The notes under the pieces were generated by a model, which was not told where the DNA came from, ran no database searches, and saw only the letters and a list, made by a program, of their open reading frames with translations. A stretch of 64,000 bases of DNA from a bacterium UBP11_UBA4055. GTDB taxonomy: Bacteria > UBA4055. Below, piece by piece: positions 52,086-61,744 of the stretch (position 1 is the first letter of the stretch; each line of letters starts with the position of its first letter). Location: the NCBI GenBank assembly GCA_002382735.1, contig DFZN01000059.1:22054-86053 (forward strand). The letters run 5' to 3'. The position numbers and the translations under genes are program-made.

Positions 52086-52844
52086 ATGATAAAAGTGAAA
52101 GATCTGAATATCAGACTGGGCGGCCTTCATATAATCAGAAATGTCTCTTTCGATGTCATAAAAGGTGAATATTTGTCTCTTATCGGTCCGAACGGCGCAG
52201 GAAAAAGCACTATCCTGAAATCATTATGCAAAATAGTTCCGTTCATTTCGGGTTCGGTTCATGTTGCAGGGCAGGATATCTCAGTTTGTGCAGGAAAACA
52301 GCTTGCCTCAAAGATCACATATACTTCACAGCTTCCTTCAAACGATTTTACGGTCAAAGAGCTGATAATGTTCAGCAGATATCCTTATTTGTCCGCTTTC
52401 AGCAGTATCACCGAGGAAGACCGCCTCAAGGTCGAGGAAAGCATGAAAATAACTTTCACTTCTGAATTTTCTTCACGCAAGCTGAACGAATTGAGTTCTG
52501 GTGAAAGGCAGAGGGTGGCCGTTGCTTCCGCGCTTGCTCAGGATACGGACATCATTTTGTTCGATGAACCCGTGACACACCTCGATCCGTATTATGACAG
52601 CCAGATCTCGGAACTCATATTCAATGTCAAAAAGACAAGGAACATCACTGTAGTGAACGCTACACATAATCTGAACAACGCGCTGAAATATTCTGACAGG
52701 ATCATGGCTTTGAAGAACGGAAAAATTGAATTTATAAAAAGATCCGGTGAAGTAAGTTCAGAAGATGTGAGCGGCCTTTACGGGGTCGGATTCGTTTCAA
52801 TGGAGAATCCTGTCGATAAAAAAAGAGTTATGATAAAATTATGA
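52086..52844 (+). CDS. ABC transporter ATPase, FecE/BtuD type
   Basis: The 252-residue ATPase has Walker A IGPNGAGKST (about 36-45), signature LSSGERQRVAVA, Walker B DIILFDEPVTHLD and the H-loop NATHNL. It is the type that powers import of iron-siderophore, heme or cobalamin. Its ATG directly follows the stop of the VWA gene and its own stop overlaps the permease ATG (ATGA). No substrate-binding protein follows. Confidence 0.93.
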   Translation: MIKVKDLNIRLGGLHIIRNVSFDVIKGEYLSLIGPNGAGKSTILKSLCKIVPFISGSVHVAGQDISVCAGKQLASKITYTSQLPSNDFTVKELIMFSRYPYLSAFSSITEEDRLKVEESMKITFTSEFSSRKLNELSSGERQRVAVASALAQDTDIILFDEPVTHLDPYYDSQISELIFNVKKTRNITVVNATHNLNNALKYSDRIMALKNGKIEFIKRSGEVSSEDVSGLYGVGFVSMENPVDKKRVMIKL

Positions 52845-53806
52845 GATCTTTTTCAAAGAAATTCATACTGCTCGCTGTTCTGTTTTTATTATTCTTCGTG
52901 ATCAACATTGCAGCCGGACCCGGTCTCGGAGCGGCAAATACGGCAGGGGCTGAAATTGCGGGTGATATCATCTTTAAAATAAGGCTGCCCCGTGCGCTTA
53001 CTGCCGTAATAGCCGGAGGCACATTCGCTTTGTGCGGAGCTGTCTTTCAGTCACTTTTCCGTAACCCGATAGCCTCACCTTTCACCCTCGGTACTGCAGG
53101 CGGTGCGTCGTTCGGAGTAACAGTGTTCATCTCATTTTTCTCCATATCGAGTTTTCTCGGTACTTTTCTTACCTCATTCGCCGCATTTCTCGGGGCACTG
53201 CTGTCAGTGACTATAGTTTATTTTGCCTCATCAGGCAAAAGATCTTTCAACACGAATTCCATGATACTCACGGGTGTTGTAATTAATTTCTTTTTCTCCG
53301 GCCTTATCCTCCTTGTCCAGTACCTGACCGATCAGACCAGTGTTGTAAGGATTACCAGATGGACGATGGGAAGCATAGATCTTATAAGTCTCAATGCCCT
53401 TTTATTCATAACCGCCGTATTCGTTTCAGGGTCCGTTCTTCTCTATTACTTCAGAAACGACCTCAACCTGCTGTCGATCGGTGACGAGATTTCAGTATCA
53501 AGGGGAGTAGATATCAACGGTACAAGAAAAATGCTTTTCATAATATCGTCCGTAATGATCAGCTCGGTAGTGTCAGTTACCGGCCCCATAGGATTTATAG
53601 GCATCATAGCTCCACACATCGCATCATCTTTCTTCGGCAGGAACTACAGACGGCTCCTTCCGGCTTCCCTTCTCACAGGCAGTATTATCCTCCTTATCTG
53701 CGACGCGATCTCAAGAACGATACTCTATCCGGTCGAGCTTCCGGTAGGCATTATCACAGCCATAGCAGGCGCACTCTTCTTTTCTGTCGTACTGACAAAA
53801 CAGTGA
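52841..53806 (+). CDS. FecCD-type ABC permease
   Basis: The 321-residue permease has about ten membrane segments and the family landmarks KIRLPRALTAVIAGGTFALCGAVFQSLFRNPIASPFTLGTAGGASFGV, TRWTMGSIDLIS and the coupling region VTGPIGFIGIIAPHIASSFFGRNYRRLLPASLLTG. It works as a homodimer with the preceding ATPase to import iron-siderophore, heme or cobalamin-like ligands. The periplasmic binding protein and outer-membrane TonB receptor are not in the window. Substrate not determined. Confidence 0.93.
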   Translation: MRSFSKKFILLAVLFLLFFVINIAAGPGLGAANTAGAEIAGDIIFKIRLPRALTAVIAGGTFALCGAVFQSLFRNPIASPFTLGTAGGASFGVTVFISFFSISSFLGTFLTSFAAFLGALLSVTIVYFASSGKRSFNTNSMILTGVVINFFFSGLILLVQYLTDQTSVVRITRWTMGSIDLISLNALLFITAVFVSGSVLLYYFRNDLNLLSIGDEISVSRGVDINGTRKMLFIISSVMISSVVSVTGPIGFIGIIAPHIASSFFGRNYRRLLPASLLTGSIILLICDAISRTILYPVELPVGIITAIAGALFFSVVLTKQ

Positions 53807-53841
53807 AATATTTTTATAAAATTCTTGATTTTCCATTAGGT

Positions 53842-53871
53842 TTATTGAAAAATATCATTAAATTGTATATT
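53842..53871 (+). promoter_or_regulatory. Possible promoter for the zinc-ribbon gene
   Basis: TATATT (53866-53871) with a weak TTATTG 18 bases before it. An alternative TTGAAA is only 15 bases away. Confidence 0.35.
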
Positions 53872-53921
53872 GAGAGATAGTCATGAGGGTTGCACATTAA
53901 ATAATTTAAATGGAGCCGGAC

Positions 53922-54140
53922 ATGAAAGACAAGATCAAGGTCAAATGCGCGTACTGCGGTGAGGAGATCGGAGAACTCCACAACACACCGGAAAAGAAAT
54001 ACCTGGGATGCGGCAGCTGCGGAAAAAGAACTCTTGTAACAATCAATAAGGACGGAACCGTCTCAGCAAAAGTCTATGAGGAAAAACATGTCAAACAAAT
54101 TACCACGGAAAATGCGGTGAAAAAATCGCTTAAATCCTGA
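53922..54140 (+). CDS. 72-residue zinc-ribbon protein
   Basis: The protein has two CxxC pairs, CAYCGEE and CGSCGKRT, separated by 16 residues, a classical zinc ribbon. The start is taken at ATG 53922, because GGAG lies six bases upstream; the ATG 12 bases earlier overlaps that site. The remainder is basic ([23 protein letters not shown]). No partner is apparent. A terminator follows. Confidence 0.75.
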   Translation: MKDKIKVKCAYCGEEIGELHNTPEKKYLGCGSCGKRTLVTINKDGTVSAKVYEEKHVKQITTENAVKKSLKS

Positions 54141-54163
54141 ACCTTTTAACAAATACCTGTTTG

Positions 54164-54190
54164 GGGCTGTCTTTTTAAGCAGCCCTTTTT
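54164..54190 (+). terminator. Terminator of the zinc-ribbon gene
   Basis: 6-bp stem GGGCTG/CAGCCC with a 10-nt loop, then TTTTT. It ends five bases before the -35 of lepA. Confidence 0.8.
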
Positions 54191-54195
54191 GTTTG

Positions 54196-54224
54196 TTGAC
54201 TTATTGCGTGTTAAACCTTATATT
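54196..54224 (+). promoter_or_regulatory. lepA: Promoter for lepA-lepB
   Basis: TTGACT (54196-54201), 17-bp spacer, TATATT (54219-54224). Confidence 0.7.
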
Positions 54225-54252
54225 TCGCGCGGAACTAACAGCGAACGGAAAA

Positions 54253-56049
54253 ATGAAAAATAATATTAGAAATTTCTGCATAATAGCCCACATAGATCAC
54301 GGCAAATCAACTCTGGCTGACAGGCTTCTGCAGCTTACAGGAACTCTGACGGACAGAGAGATGAAGAACCAGACACTGGACGATATGGACCTTGAACAGG
54401 AAAGAGGGATCACGATAAAATCACACGCCGTAACAATGAGTTATAAAGCAAAAGACGGCGACACATATATCCTGAACCTTATCGATACACCGGGCCATGT
54501 TGACTTTACCTATGAGGTTTCAAGGAGTATCGCGGCCTGCGAAGGAGCGTTGCTGGTCGTGGACGCGTCCCAGGGTATCGAGGCGCAGACCCTGTCCAAC
54601 CTTTACCTTGCCATGGCACAGGACCTTGAGATCATCCCCGTGATAAACAAGATCGACCTTCCCGCAGCCCAGCCCGAGCATGTTGCCAATCAGGTGAAAG
54701 ATCTCATCGGATGTATCGATTCAGAGATAGTTTTCACATCGGCGAAAACAGGCGAGGGCGTAGATGAGCTGCTTGATAAGATTATCACGGTGATACCGCC
54801 GCCGAAAGGGACGGACGACGCGCCTCTCAAAGCACTGATATTCGACTCGATGTATGACCAGTTCAGGGGGGCTGTCGCTTACATTAAAGTCGTCGAAGGA
54901 TCTATCAGGCAGGGCGACAAGATAAAAATGTTCAATCAGGACACACAGTTCGATGTCGAGGAGATCGGCATTCTAAAGCTCGAAAGGATCAGGAGGAATG
55001 TTCTTTCAGCAGGTGAAGTAGGTTATCTGATTACCGGAACGAAGACAGCGCATGATATAAAGGTAGGCGACACGGTCACGCATGCGAAGAACGGCGCGCC
55101 CCAGCCTCTGTCCGGCTATCAGGAGATAAAACCGATGGTTTATTCTGGTGTCTTCCCCGTCAGTACGGAGGATTATGACGACCTGAAGGACTCGCTTGAG
55201 AAACTCAAGCTGAACGATTCGTCGCTCGTATATACGCCCGAAAGCTCGACCGCGCTCGGATTCGGCTTCAGAGTGGGTTATCTCGGACTGCTACACATGG
55301 AGATCATCCATGAAAGGCTTGAGCGCGAATACGATATGTCGGTGATAAATACATTCCCGAATGTTACTTACAATGTATATATGACGAACGGTGAAGTGGA
55401 AGTGGTCACCAACCCTAAAGATTTCGACATGAGCAGGGACATTCAGCGCGTTGAGGAGCCTTTCATCAATGCACAGATAATCACGCTGACAGAACACATC
55501 GGACCCATCATGAAACTGTCCCTCGAAAGAAGAGGCGTCTATATAGCTACTGACTACATTGATGAAACGAGAGTGGTCCTCAAATATAATTTCCCGCTTT
55601 CAGAGGTGATCTTCGACTTCTTCGACAGGCTCAAGTCCGTTTCGAGAGGATACGCTTCTTTCGATTATGAGCTCGCGGGCTATCAGCCTACGGATATGGC
55701 CAGACTGGATATACTCCTCAACGGTGAAAAGATAGATGCCCTCGCTGCTATAATTCACAAAGATAAGGCGTATCATTACGGCGAAAAGATCTGTAAGAAG
55801 CTCAAGGATATTATCCCGAGGCAGATGTTCGACTGTGCAATTCAGGCTGCGATAGGTTCAAGGATAATCGCCAGAACGACCGTCAAGGCTTTAAGAAAGG
55901 ATGTCCTTGCCAAATGCTATGGCGGTGATATATCGAGAAAGAGAAAGCTTTTGGAAAAACAGAAAAAAGGAAAGAAGAAAATGAAGCAGATCGGGTCTGT
56001 TGAACTGCCTCAGGAAGCTTTCCTCGCTCTACTTAAAGTGGATGAATAG
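54253..56049 (+). CDS. lepA: Translation elongation factor 4
   Basis: The 598-residue GTPase has the G1 loop AHIDHGKST, the switch [23 protein letters not shown], and the EF4-specific C-terminal region ([24 protein letters not shown]). It back-translocates stalled ribosomes. The start at 54253 is preferred; an open frame reaching 60 bases further upstream overlaps the promoter. It has the normal length, and the gene overlaps lepB by eight bases. Confidence 0.97.
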   Translation: MKNNIRNFCIIAHIDHGKSTLADRLLQLTGTLTDREMKNQTLDDMDLEQERGITIKSHAVTMSYKAKDGDTYILNLIDTPGHVDFTYEVSRSIAACEGALLVVDASQGIEAQTLSNLYLAMAQDLEIIPVINKIDLPAAQPEHVANQVKDLIGCIDSEIVFTSAKTGEGVDELLDKIITVIPPPKGTDDAPLKALIFDSMYDQFRGAVAYIKVVEGSIRQGDKIKMFNQDTQFDVEEIGILKLERIRRNVLSAGEVGYLITGTKTAHDIKVGDTVTHAKNGAPQPLSGYQEIKPMVYSGVFPVSTEDYDDLKDSLEKLKLNDSSLVYTPESSTALGFGFRVGYLGLLHMEIIHERLEREYDMSVINTFPNVTYNVYMTNGEVEVVTNPKDFDMSRDIQRVEEPFINAQIITLTEHIGPIMKLSLERRGVYIATDYIDETRVVLKYNFPLSEVIFDFFDRLKSVSRGYASFDYELAGYQPTDMARLDILLNGEKIDALAAIIHKDKAYHYGEKICKKLKDIIPRQMFDCAIQAAIGSRIIARTTVKALRKDVLAKCYGGDISRKRKLLEKQKKGKKKMKQIGSVELPQEAFLALLKVDE

Positions 56050-56665
56050 ATCAAAATACATATCGTTCATACTCCTTCTTCTGATAATTCTGATATTCAA
56101 GGCTGTCATATTTGAGTTCTATTATGTTACTTCGGCTTCGATGTCTGAAACTATCCTGCCGGGAGATTTTCTCCTTATCAACAAGCTCGTTTTCGGAACA
56201 AATACGCCAAACAGGGCTTATCTGCCGTTCGTTGATTCAGGCTTCGGGCTTCCTTCTTTTAAGATACCGGCCGTTAGAGCTATAAATCAGGGAGAAATAA
56301 TTGTTGTCGATAACGACAATTATCCGGGCTGCGAGAACAACATGATAAAGAGGGTCGCCGCAGTGGAGGGTCAGTCGGTCACTGTAATAGAAGACCTGGT
56401 ATTTGTGGACGGGATACTGCATAACTCCGAAAAGATCACCGGCGCAGGTGAAATAGAAATCTCAGACGAATACAACCTTAATACTTTTGTAGTTCCTGAA
56501 GGGAAGTTATTTCTTGTGGGCGACAATATAGAATTCAGCTACGATTCGAGGGATTTCGGCTTTGTTGATACGAAAGATGTTATAGGTAAAGCTGTCCTTA
56601 TTTACGCCTCGAAGGACTCTGAAGGTAATTTCAGATGGGACAGATTTTTGAATAAACCCCAGTAA
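56042..56665 (+). CDS. lepB: Signal peptidase I
   Basis: The 207-residue enzyme has one N-terminal membrane helix (about 6-26), the catalytic Ser in [13 protein letters not shown] (S33) and the catalytic Lys in NNMIKRVAA (K103), followed by the conserved [14 protein letters not shown] box. It removes signal peptides from exported proteins. It starts at ATG 56042 inside the end of lepA; a longer upstream frame is an artefact of the overlap. The lepA-lepB order is widespread. Confidence 0.95.
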   Translation: MNRSKYISFILLLLIILIFKAVIFEFYYVTSASMSETILPGDFLLINKLVFGTNTPNRAYLPFVDSGFGLPSFKIPAVRAINQGEIIVVDNDNYPGCENNMIKRVAAVEGQSVTVIEDLVFVDGILHNSEKITGAGEIEISDEYNLNTFVVPEGKLFLVGDNIEFSYDSRDFGFVDTKDVIGKAVLIYASKDSEGNFRWDRFLNKPQ

Positions 56666-56693
56666 AATAATTTTTTAGACAATATTTTATTTT

Positions 56694-57437
56694 GAAAAAG
56701 AAGGAGTAATCTGGTTTTACCTTCAGTGCGACGAGCTTTTGAAGAAAAGCCTTAATCCTTTTTCGTATTTCTTTAAGAATTATTTTGGTATAAATGAGGA
56801 TGAAACCGAAGAAGTGAACAGAAATCCGTTGTGATCGAGATCGACGATATTCATAATATAGATGCTGATTCAGTTCGATCGCTCGCGAAAAATATTTACG
56901 GAACGGAAATCTCTGAGAACCTGCTTGAATTACTGCTGCAGAAGTGCTTGGGGAATCCTTTTTACACAGAGCAGATGGTTTTGTACCTAAAGGAATCAGG
57001 ATCAACCGTCACAAAAAATAAGAAACCTTTGAGGGAACTGCACCTGATCACTGCAGGAACGATAGAGAGCCTTTATTCTGATGAACCTGAAAAACACTAT
57101 AGCGATCTCGCATATCATTTTGAAAAAGCAGAATTAAAACCCGAGTCTAAAAAATATCTTTATTTTGCTGGAAATTACTCCTCTGAAAATTACAGGAATG
57201 AGGAGGCAATTAATTACTACACAAAATTATACGATTATTGTGATTCGGAACCTGAGCAGGCTAAAGTTTTAAGATTTATCGGTGAAATCTATATAAGACT
57301 GGGAGATTGGAAAAATACCGAATCGATCTTTAAGAAGAAGTTACAAAAAAGCCCTTGAAATTTACAAAGGGCTTTATGGAAAACTGAAATACTATGAATA
57401 TAAAAAAGCTCTTGAGGAACTGGGCTACAAGGTGTGA
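56694..57437 (+). pseudogene. Cyclase-type AAA ATPase/TPR remnant
   Basis: Three pieces of one larger protein can be followed. At 56694-56830 the frame reads FYLQCDELLKKSLNPFSYF, as in the ATPase domain of cyclase-associated signalling proteins, and ends at a stop. From 56831 the 175-residue frame gives IEIDDIHNIDADSVRSLAK, CLGNPFYTEQMV and TPR units (EKHYSDLAYHFEKAELKPES). At 57350-57437 another frame gives IYKGLYGKLKYYEYKKALEELGYKV and stop. P-loop and cyclase domains are missing. The end overlaps the transketolase gene on the other strand by 13 bases. Confidence 0.7.
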
Positions 57438-58378
57438 TAAAGAAAGAACGACTTTACTTTTTCTGATATAGCTTCGACCGAAAATCCGTATTTTTCAAGA
57501 AGTTCGTCATGAGGTCCCGATGTCAGGAAAGTGTCGTTCACGGCTATGATACCGGCTTTATAATGAACATTTTCCAGGGTAAGAGCTTCGAACACCGCTG
57601 TCCCGAGACCTCCGTGTATCTGGTGTTCATCGACGATGAGGAGTTTTCCGGTCTTTTTTACCGACTCCGACAGGCATTTTACATCCAGCGGTTTGATCGT
57701 ATGGACATTGATGACCTCTATATCGTATCCTTCTTTTTCGAGCATACCGGCGGAATCGAGAACAATCGCTAATATCTGACCCGAAGTAACGACTGTGATA
57801 TCCTTTCCCTGCCTGACAACTTTCGCTTTTCCGATAATGAACTCATCCTCCCGTGATGTCAGAACAGGCGTTGCTTCCCTGACGAACCTGATATAGACCG
57901 GACCTTTGTGCTTATATGCGGCGAGCGTTGCGTTGTAGGCTTCGTTGGCGTCGCAGGGGTTGAGGATGACCATATTGGGTAGCACCCTCATCAGCGCGAT
58001 GTCTTCGAGCATCTGGTGCGTCGGTCCGTCCGCGCCCACTGTGATCCCGGTGTGCATGCCGGCGAGCTTGACATTAAGGTTGGAATAGCATACCGTCGTC
58101 CGTATCTGGTCGAACGCTCTGCCGGCAATGAACGCCGCATAGGTCGAAGCGAAAGGGATGTGTCCGTTGAGCGCAAGTCCCGCCGCGATGCCGACCAGGT
58201 TCTGCTCTGCGATGCCGACATCTATGAAATTATTGTGAAATTTATCCTTTATTCTTGAAGTCGTGGTAGATTTGGCAAGGTCGGCATCGAGGACGATCAC
58301 ATTATTATCCTCAGCAATTAGGTCGAGCAGAGCATCGGAATACCCGAACCTGTTGGCTATCTTATCATGTCCGTTCAT
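57425..58378 (-). CDS. Transketolase, C-terminal subunit
   Basis: The 317-residue protein is the pyrimidine-binding plus C-terminal half of transketolase: VLDADLAKSTTTSRIKDKF, FIDVGIAEQNLVGIAAGLALNG with the catalytic Glu, HTGITVGADGPTHQMLEDIALMR, and EHQIHGGLGTAVFE. It pairs with the N-terminal subunit encoded four bases upstream with an overlap (ATGA). The split form is common in anaerobes and archaea. It is the last gene of its operon and overlaps the ATPase remnant from the other side. Confidence 0.94.
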   Translation of the reverse strand: MNGHDKIANRFGYSDALLDLIAEDNNVIVLDADLAKSTTTSRIKDKFHNNFIDVGIAEQNLVGIAAGLALNGHIPFASTYAAFIAGRAFDQIRTTVCYSNLNVKLAGMHTGITVGADGPTHQMLEDIALMRVLPNMVILNPCDANEAYNATLAAYKHKGPVYIRFVREATPVLTSREDEFIIGKAKVVRQGKDITVVTSGQILAIVLDSAGMLEKEGYDIEVINVHTIKPLDVKCLSESVKKTGKLLIVDEHQIHGGLGTAVFEALTLENVHYKAGIIAVNDTFLTSGPHDELLEKYGFSVEAISEKVKSFFLYHTL

Positions 58379-59172
58379 AATAGCTCCGCCATCGCTTTTT
58401 CATAATCCTCTTTATTAAGCGCTTTTCCGTGCCATTCAGCCCTGTTCTCCATGAACGATACGCCTTTGCCCTTGACCGTTTTAGCTATGACCGCGAACGG
58501 TTTATCAGATGCGGCTGCTTTTTCGAACGCGGTTTTGATCTGCGGTATATCGTGCCCGTCAATGACCATAAAGTTCCAGTTGAAAGCCCTGATCTTATCC
58601 GCGACAGGCTCGATCGAATTCACTTCGGTCACTTTGCCGTCTATCTGCAGATCGTTCAGGTCGATCACCGCGATCAGGTTGTTCAGCCTGTTGTGCCCCG
58701 CGAACATGAAAGCCTCCCAGTTCTGCCCCTCCTGCAGCTCGCCGTCGCCCAGAATGACGAACACTTTCTGCAGTGTCTTACGCTTTTTGAACGAGAGCGC
58801 AAGTCCGCAGCCGACCGAAAGTCCCTGCCCTAAAGATCCTGTCCCGACCTCAACCCCGTGTGTTTTCATGGCAGGATGGCCTTCCAGGAACGAATCAGTC
58901 TTTCTCAAAGTCTTCAGATATTCCGGGTCGAAATACCCGCTTCTTGCGAGAGCTGAGTACAGTACCGGTGCGGCATGTCCCTTAGACAGTATCAGCCTGT
59001 CCCTGTCAGGCATCGCAGGATCCTTCGGATCGTGCCTCATCTGTCCGAAGTAAAGGACCGCGAAAATATCGGCAAGGCTTAAAGATCCTCCGGGATGACC
59101 GGATCCCGCAGCATAGATCATTTCGATAATGTCCCTGCGGATCGTTTTTGCTATTTGTTTAAGATCATTCAT
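58375..59172 (-). CDS. Transketolase, N-terminal subunit
   Basis: The 265-residue thiamine-diphosphate-binding half has AAGSGHPGGSLSLADIFAVLYFG, LSKGHAAPVLYSAL, the ThDP motif LGDGELQEGQNWEAFMFAGHNRLNNLIAVIDLNDLQIDG and the late VKGKGVSFMEN. It works with the C-terminal subunit in the non-oxidative pentose phosphate pathway. Its ATG lies four bases after the stop of an M6 metalloprotease gene, an odd operon partner. Downstream it overlaps the C-terminal subunit. Confidence 0.94.
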   Translation of the reverse strand: MNDLKQIAKTIRRDIIEMIYAAGSGHPGGSLSLADIFAVLYFGQMRHDPKDPAMPDRDRLILSKGHAAPVLYSALARSGYFDPEYLKTLRKTDSFLEGHPAMKTHGVEVGTGSLGQGLSVGCGLALSFKKRKTLQKVFVILGDGELQEGQNWEAFMFAGHNRLNNLIAVIDLNDLQIDGKVTEVNSIEPVADKIRAFNWNFMVIDGHDIPQIKTAFEKAAASDKPFAVIAKTVKGKGVSFMENRAEWHGKALNKEDYEKAMAELL

Positions 59173-59176
59173 AATA

Positions 59177-61729
59177 TCACTTTAACATCATCATTTTCTT
59201 ACTTGCTACAATTTTATTGTCAACGCTTAATCTGTAAAAATATATTCCACTGGTAAGCTTGTCTCCATTGAGTTTAGCTTCATGCCATCCTTTATCCTGC
59301 TTCTGATCAACCAGCGAAATCACTTCCCTGCCTGCAATGTCATAAACATTCAGCTTCACCTGAGCATCATTTGAAAGAGAATATTTTATAGAAGTCTCAG
59401 GGTTGAACGGATTCGGGTAATTCTGATAGAGCTCTGTCGTTTCAGGCATCAAGCTATCTTCGATCGAAGTCGGATATTTTGAAAGCATTACAGCCATATC
59501 CAAAGCGCCGGTAACGCCTCTTGCCACTACTCCTGTCCAGGGACGGCCGGTCTCAATTATGTAATAATAATCTGGAATTCCATTCATGTCATATTTGATA
59601 TACTGATACGATCCGATGTTCATTACAAGTGCTATCTGCCCGGAAAACGGGTCGTTCGAATGTATAGTCTGTTCGAACCTGCCTTCCATCGGCGAGATAT
59701 AAGTCCCGAGATCAGCAAGTAATTCATCCGTTATTCCGTTGTTATATCTGTAAATACCGCAGCTGAACTCTCCCGGTACATCGTTAAATCCATAAGTATC
59801 CTGCACCAGATCCACAGATATCTTATTTGCGTAAAAATTCGTAGATCCAAGGTCGTAAACTGCTGCTATTCCAAGCTCAATAGAGCCTCTGTTGAAAAGT
59901 TCGGAATAGGGCTCGTCTGAATAATAATAGAACCAGTTTGGAACTTCCTGGTCGTATATCTTTACATTTATCACATCCGATGAAGTAAGGGCTCCGCTGT
60001 AAGCTGTCGTTTTAATTCTGTATTTACCAAGTTCTTCCTGACTGAAGCTTTTTGTAAACGAATAGGGTGCCGTTTCATCGGTAGATACAAGTATGTCATT
60101 TACATAATATTCAACTTTATCCATATCTCCAGACAAGGCCGATGCGTCTGCGTCAAAACTCACTTCACCGTACGGGATATATGATCCATTCTTATATTTA
60201 GAGAATTTACACAGCGGCGGATATTGAGTTCCTGAAATATCCACATAAAAACTTATCGTCTCACCGGCAGAGCTTATGTTATATATGTTCAACTCTGATC
60301 GTGAACCGTCGCTTTCATACGCGGCAGGATCAGTAAAATCATTTATTTCCGTTCTCTCAACATCAGCCGAAAGATAAGCGTTGCAGGTGTTTCCGTTTTC
60401 GGTCAAAGAGCCGCCTTCTCTGAATATAAAAAGTTCATCCGGCGGACCGGAGGCGTTCCCTTCACCCTGATAAAGCCCGTTTATCCTATAAACGACGAGA
60501 CCGTTACCAGGAAGATCTTTTTCAAAAGTATTCTCGACTCTCTTTCTGTATTCAAGCACATAAAAATCGTTACTAAGCGGATCAGGCTTTATCTTGTAAC
60601 AGTTATTTGTTGAAGATGTCAAAGGACTCAGAGTATATTCTCCGCTTGCAGTGATCTGCGGTATTGAAGGGATCCAGCCGCCGTAAAAGTATTTCATATA
60701 AGCGGTCATGTGTCCGTTCCCCGATTCCATTATATCCCAGGGTCCGGCAGGGTTGATACCGTCAAAATTGTAATGATAAAGATCAGGAGCTCCTACTGCA
60801 TGAAACATTTCGTGCGATAAAATTGTCACAGTATTTTGGTTCTCCGGCTGTAAAGTATATGTCCAGACATATTTCCCGTTGATCATGACATTATAGCTGT
60901 AAAGTGCCCATTTGTGCGCCCACAAGAGCTCCGCCCAAGCAGAATGAGGTCCTCTGATGACAAAACAAATGTTGTCTATCTCACCGTCTCCGTTAACATC
61001 AAGATTGATCTCCGGCGGTATCTGGCTTGCCACAGCCTCAATTGCATATTTTAGAAGCCCGTGTTCAGCTTCAGCCTGGTCTGTATAACCTCTCGGATTA
61101 AGTACAGGATCATAAGGCAAATAGTAATATCTCGGCTTAAGCGCGGTATAAGACAATGAAATTGTATCGGCGCAAACGGGATAATGAGTTGTATTGATGG
61201 TAAAATCATTATAGCTAGTTTCCAGAAAATAATTCTTCAACGATTCTACACCCGTACCAGTCCCGTTGAACCTCTGATCGAAAAATGAGCGGGGTTCTCC
61301 AAACTCTTCCTGGTCGGGAAATTTTATATAGATCGTAATGTTGTTCATCGAACCGGCATTAGGTGCTTTAATATCTTTGTTAACTTTCGCATTAAACTTA
61401 TCAACACGCTGATGGTATTCTTCTTCGGTGATATTTATATTCTTATCAAGGGTCTGAATATTCTTGGTCTGTACTGCTCCGGCCTTGTATGAAGTAGGGA
61501 TGAATTTACCGTCCTCCATAGCCGCATAATAATAATACCTGTCAGGCCCCTGAATTATCTTATAACCTTCGGCATCATGCAGGTAGTTGTAGAATTCATC
61601 GCCTGAAGAGTAAATATCAAGCTTGGTCCCGTCAGGCTGGTAAACTGTGGTTTCCAGATCTTGAATATAGGCTCCGAATGCTGAACATGATAAAAAGATC
61701 AGGGAACACATTAACGATTTGATAAACAC
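59177..61729 (-). CDS. M6-family metalloprotease with type IX sorting domain
   Basis: The 850-residue secreted protein has a signal peptide (MFIKSLMCSLIFLSCSAFG), an M6-type zinc metalloprotease domain with the HExxH site LSHEMFHAVGAPDLYHY (H306, H310), an Ig-like domain (about 510-570), a galactose-binding-like segment and a C-terminal type IX sorting domain beginning YQNYPNPFNPETSIKYSL and ending SKKMMMLK. Cargo of type IX secretion is cleaved after the domain and attached to the cell surface or released. It lies 15 bases after another such protein and four bases before transketolase. Confidence 0.92.
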   Translation of the reverse strand: MFIKSLMCSLIFLSCSAFGAYIQDLETTVYQPDGTKLDIYSSGDEFYNYLHDAEGYKIIQGPDRYYYYAAMEDGKFIPTSYKAGAVQTKNIQTLDKNINITEEEYHQRVDKFNAKVNKDIKAPNAGSMNNITIYIKFPDQEEFGEPRSFFDQRFNGTGTGVESLKNYFLETSYNDFTINTTHYPVCADTISLSYTALKPRYYYLPYDPVLNPRGYTDQAEAEHGLLKYAIEAVASQIPPEINLDVNGDGEIDNICFVIRGPHSAWAELLWAHKWALYSYNVMINGKYVWTYTLQPENQNTVTILSHEMFHAVGAPDLYHYNFDGINPAGPWDIMESGNGHMTAYMKYFYGGWIPSIPQITASGEYTLSPLTSSTNNCYKIKPDPLSNDFYVLEYRKRVENTFEKDLPGNGLVVYRINGLYQGEGNASGPPDELFIFREGGSLTENGNTCNAYLSADVERTEINDFTDPAAYESDGSRSELNIYNISSAGETISFYVDISGTQYPPLCKFSKYKNGSYIPYGEVSFDADASALSGDMDKVEYYVNDILVSTDETAPYSFTKSFSQEELGKYRIKTTAYSGALTSSDVINVKIYDQEVPNWFYYYSDEPYSELFNRGSIELGIAAVYDLGSTNFYANKISVDLVQDTYGFNDVPGEFSCGIYRYNNGITDELLADLGTYISPMEGRFEQTIHSNDPFSGQIALVMNIGSYQYIKYDMNGIPDYYYIIETGRPWTGVVARGVTGALDMAVMLSKYPTSIEDSLMPETTELYQNYPNPFNPETSIKYSLSNDAQVKLNVYDIAGREVISLVDQKQDKGWHEAKLNGDKLTSGIYFYRLSVDNKIVASKKMMMLK

Positions 61730-61744
61730 TTTAACCTCCTGTCT

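Noticed and set aside
54193..54252. Longer N-terminus for LepA
   Set aside because: The extra 20 codons overlap the TTGACT/TATATT promoter and have no family similarity.
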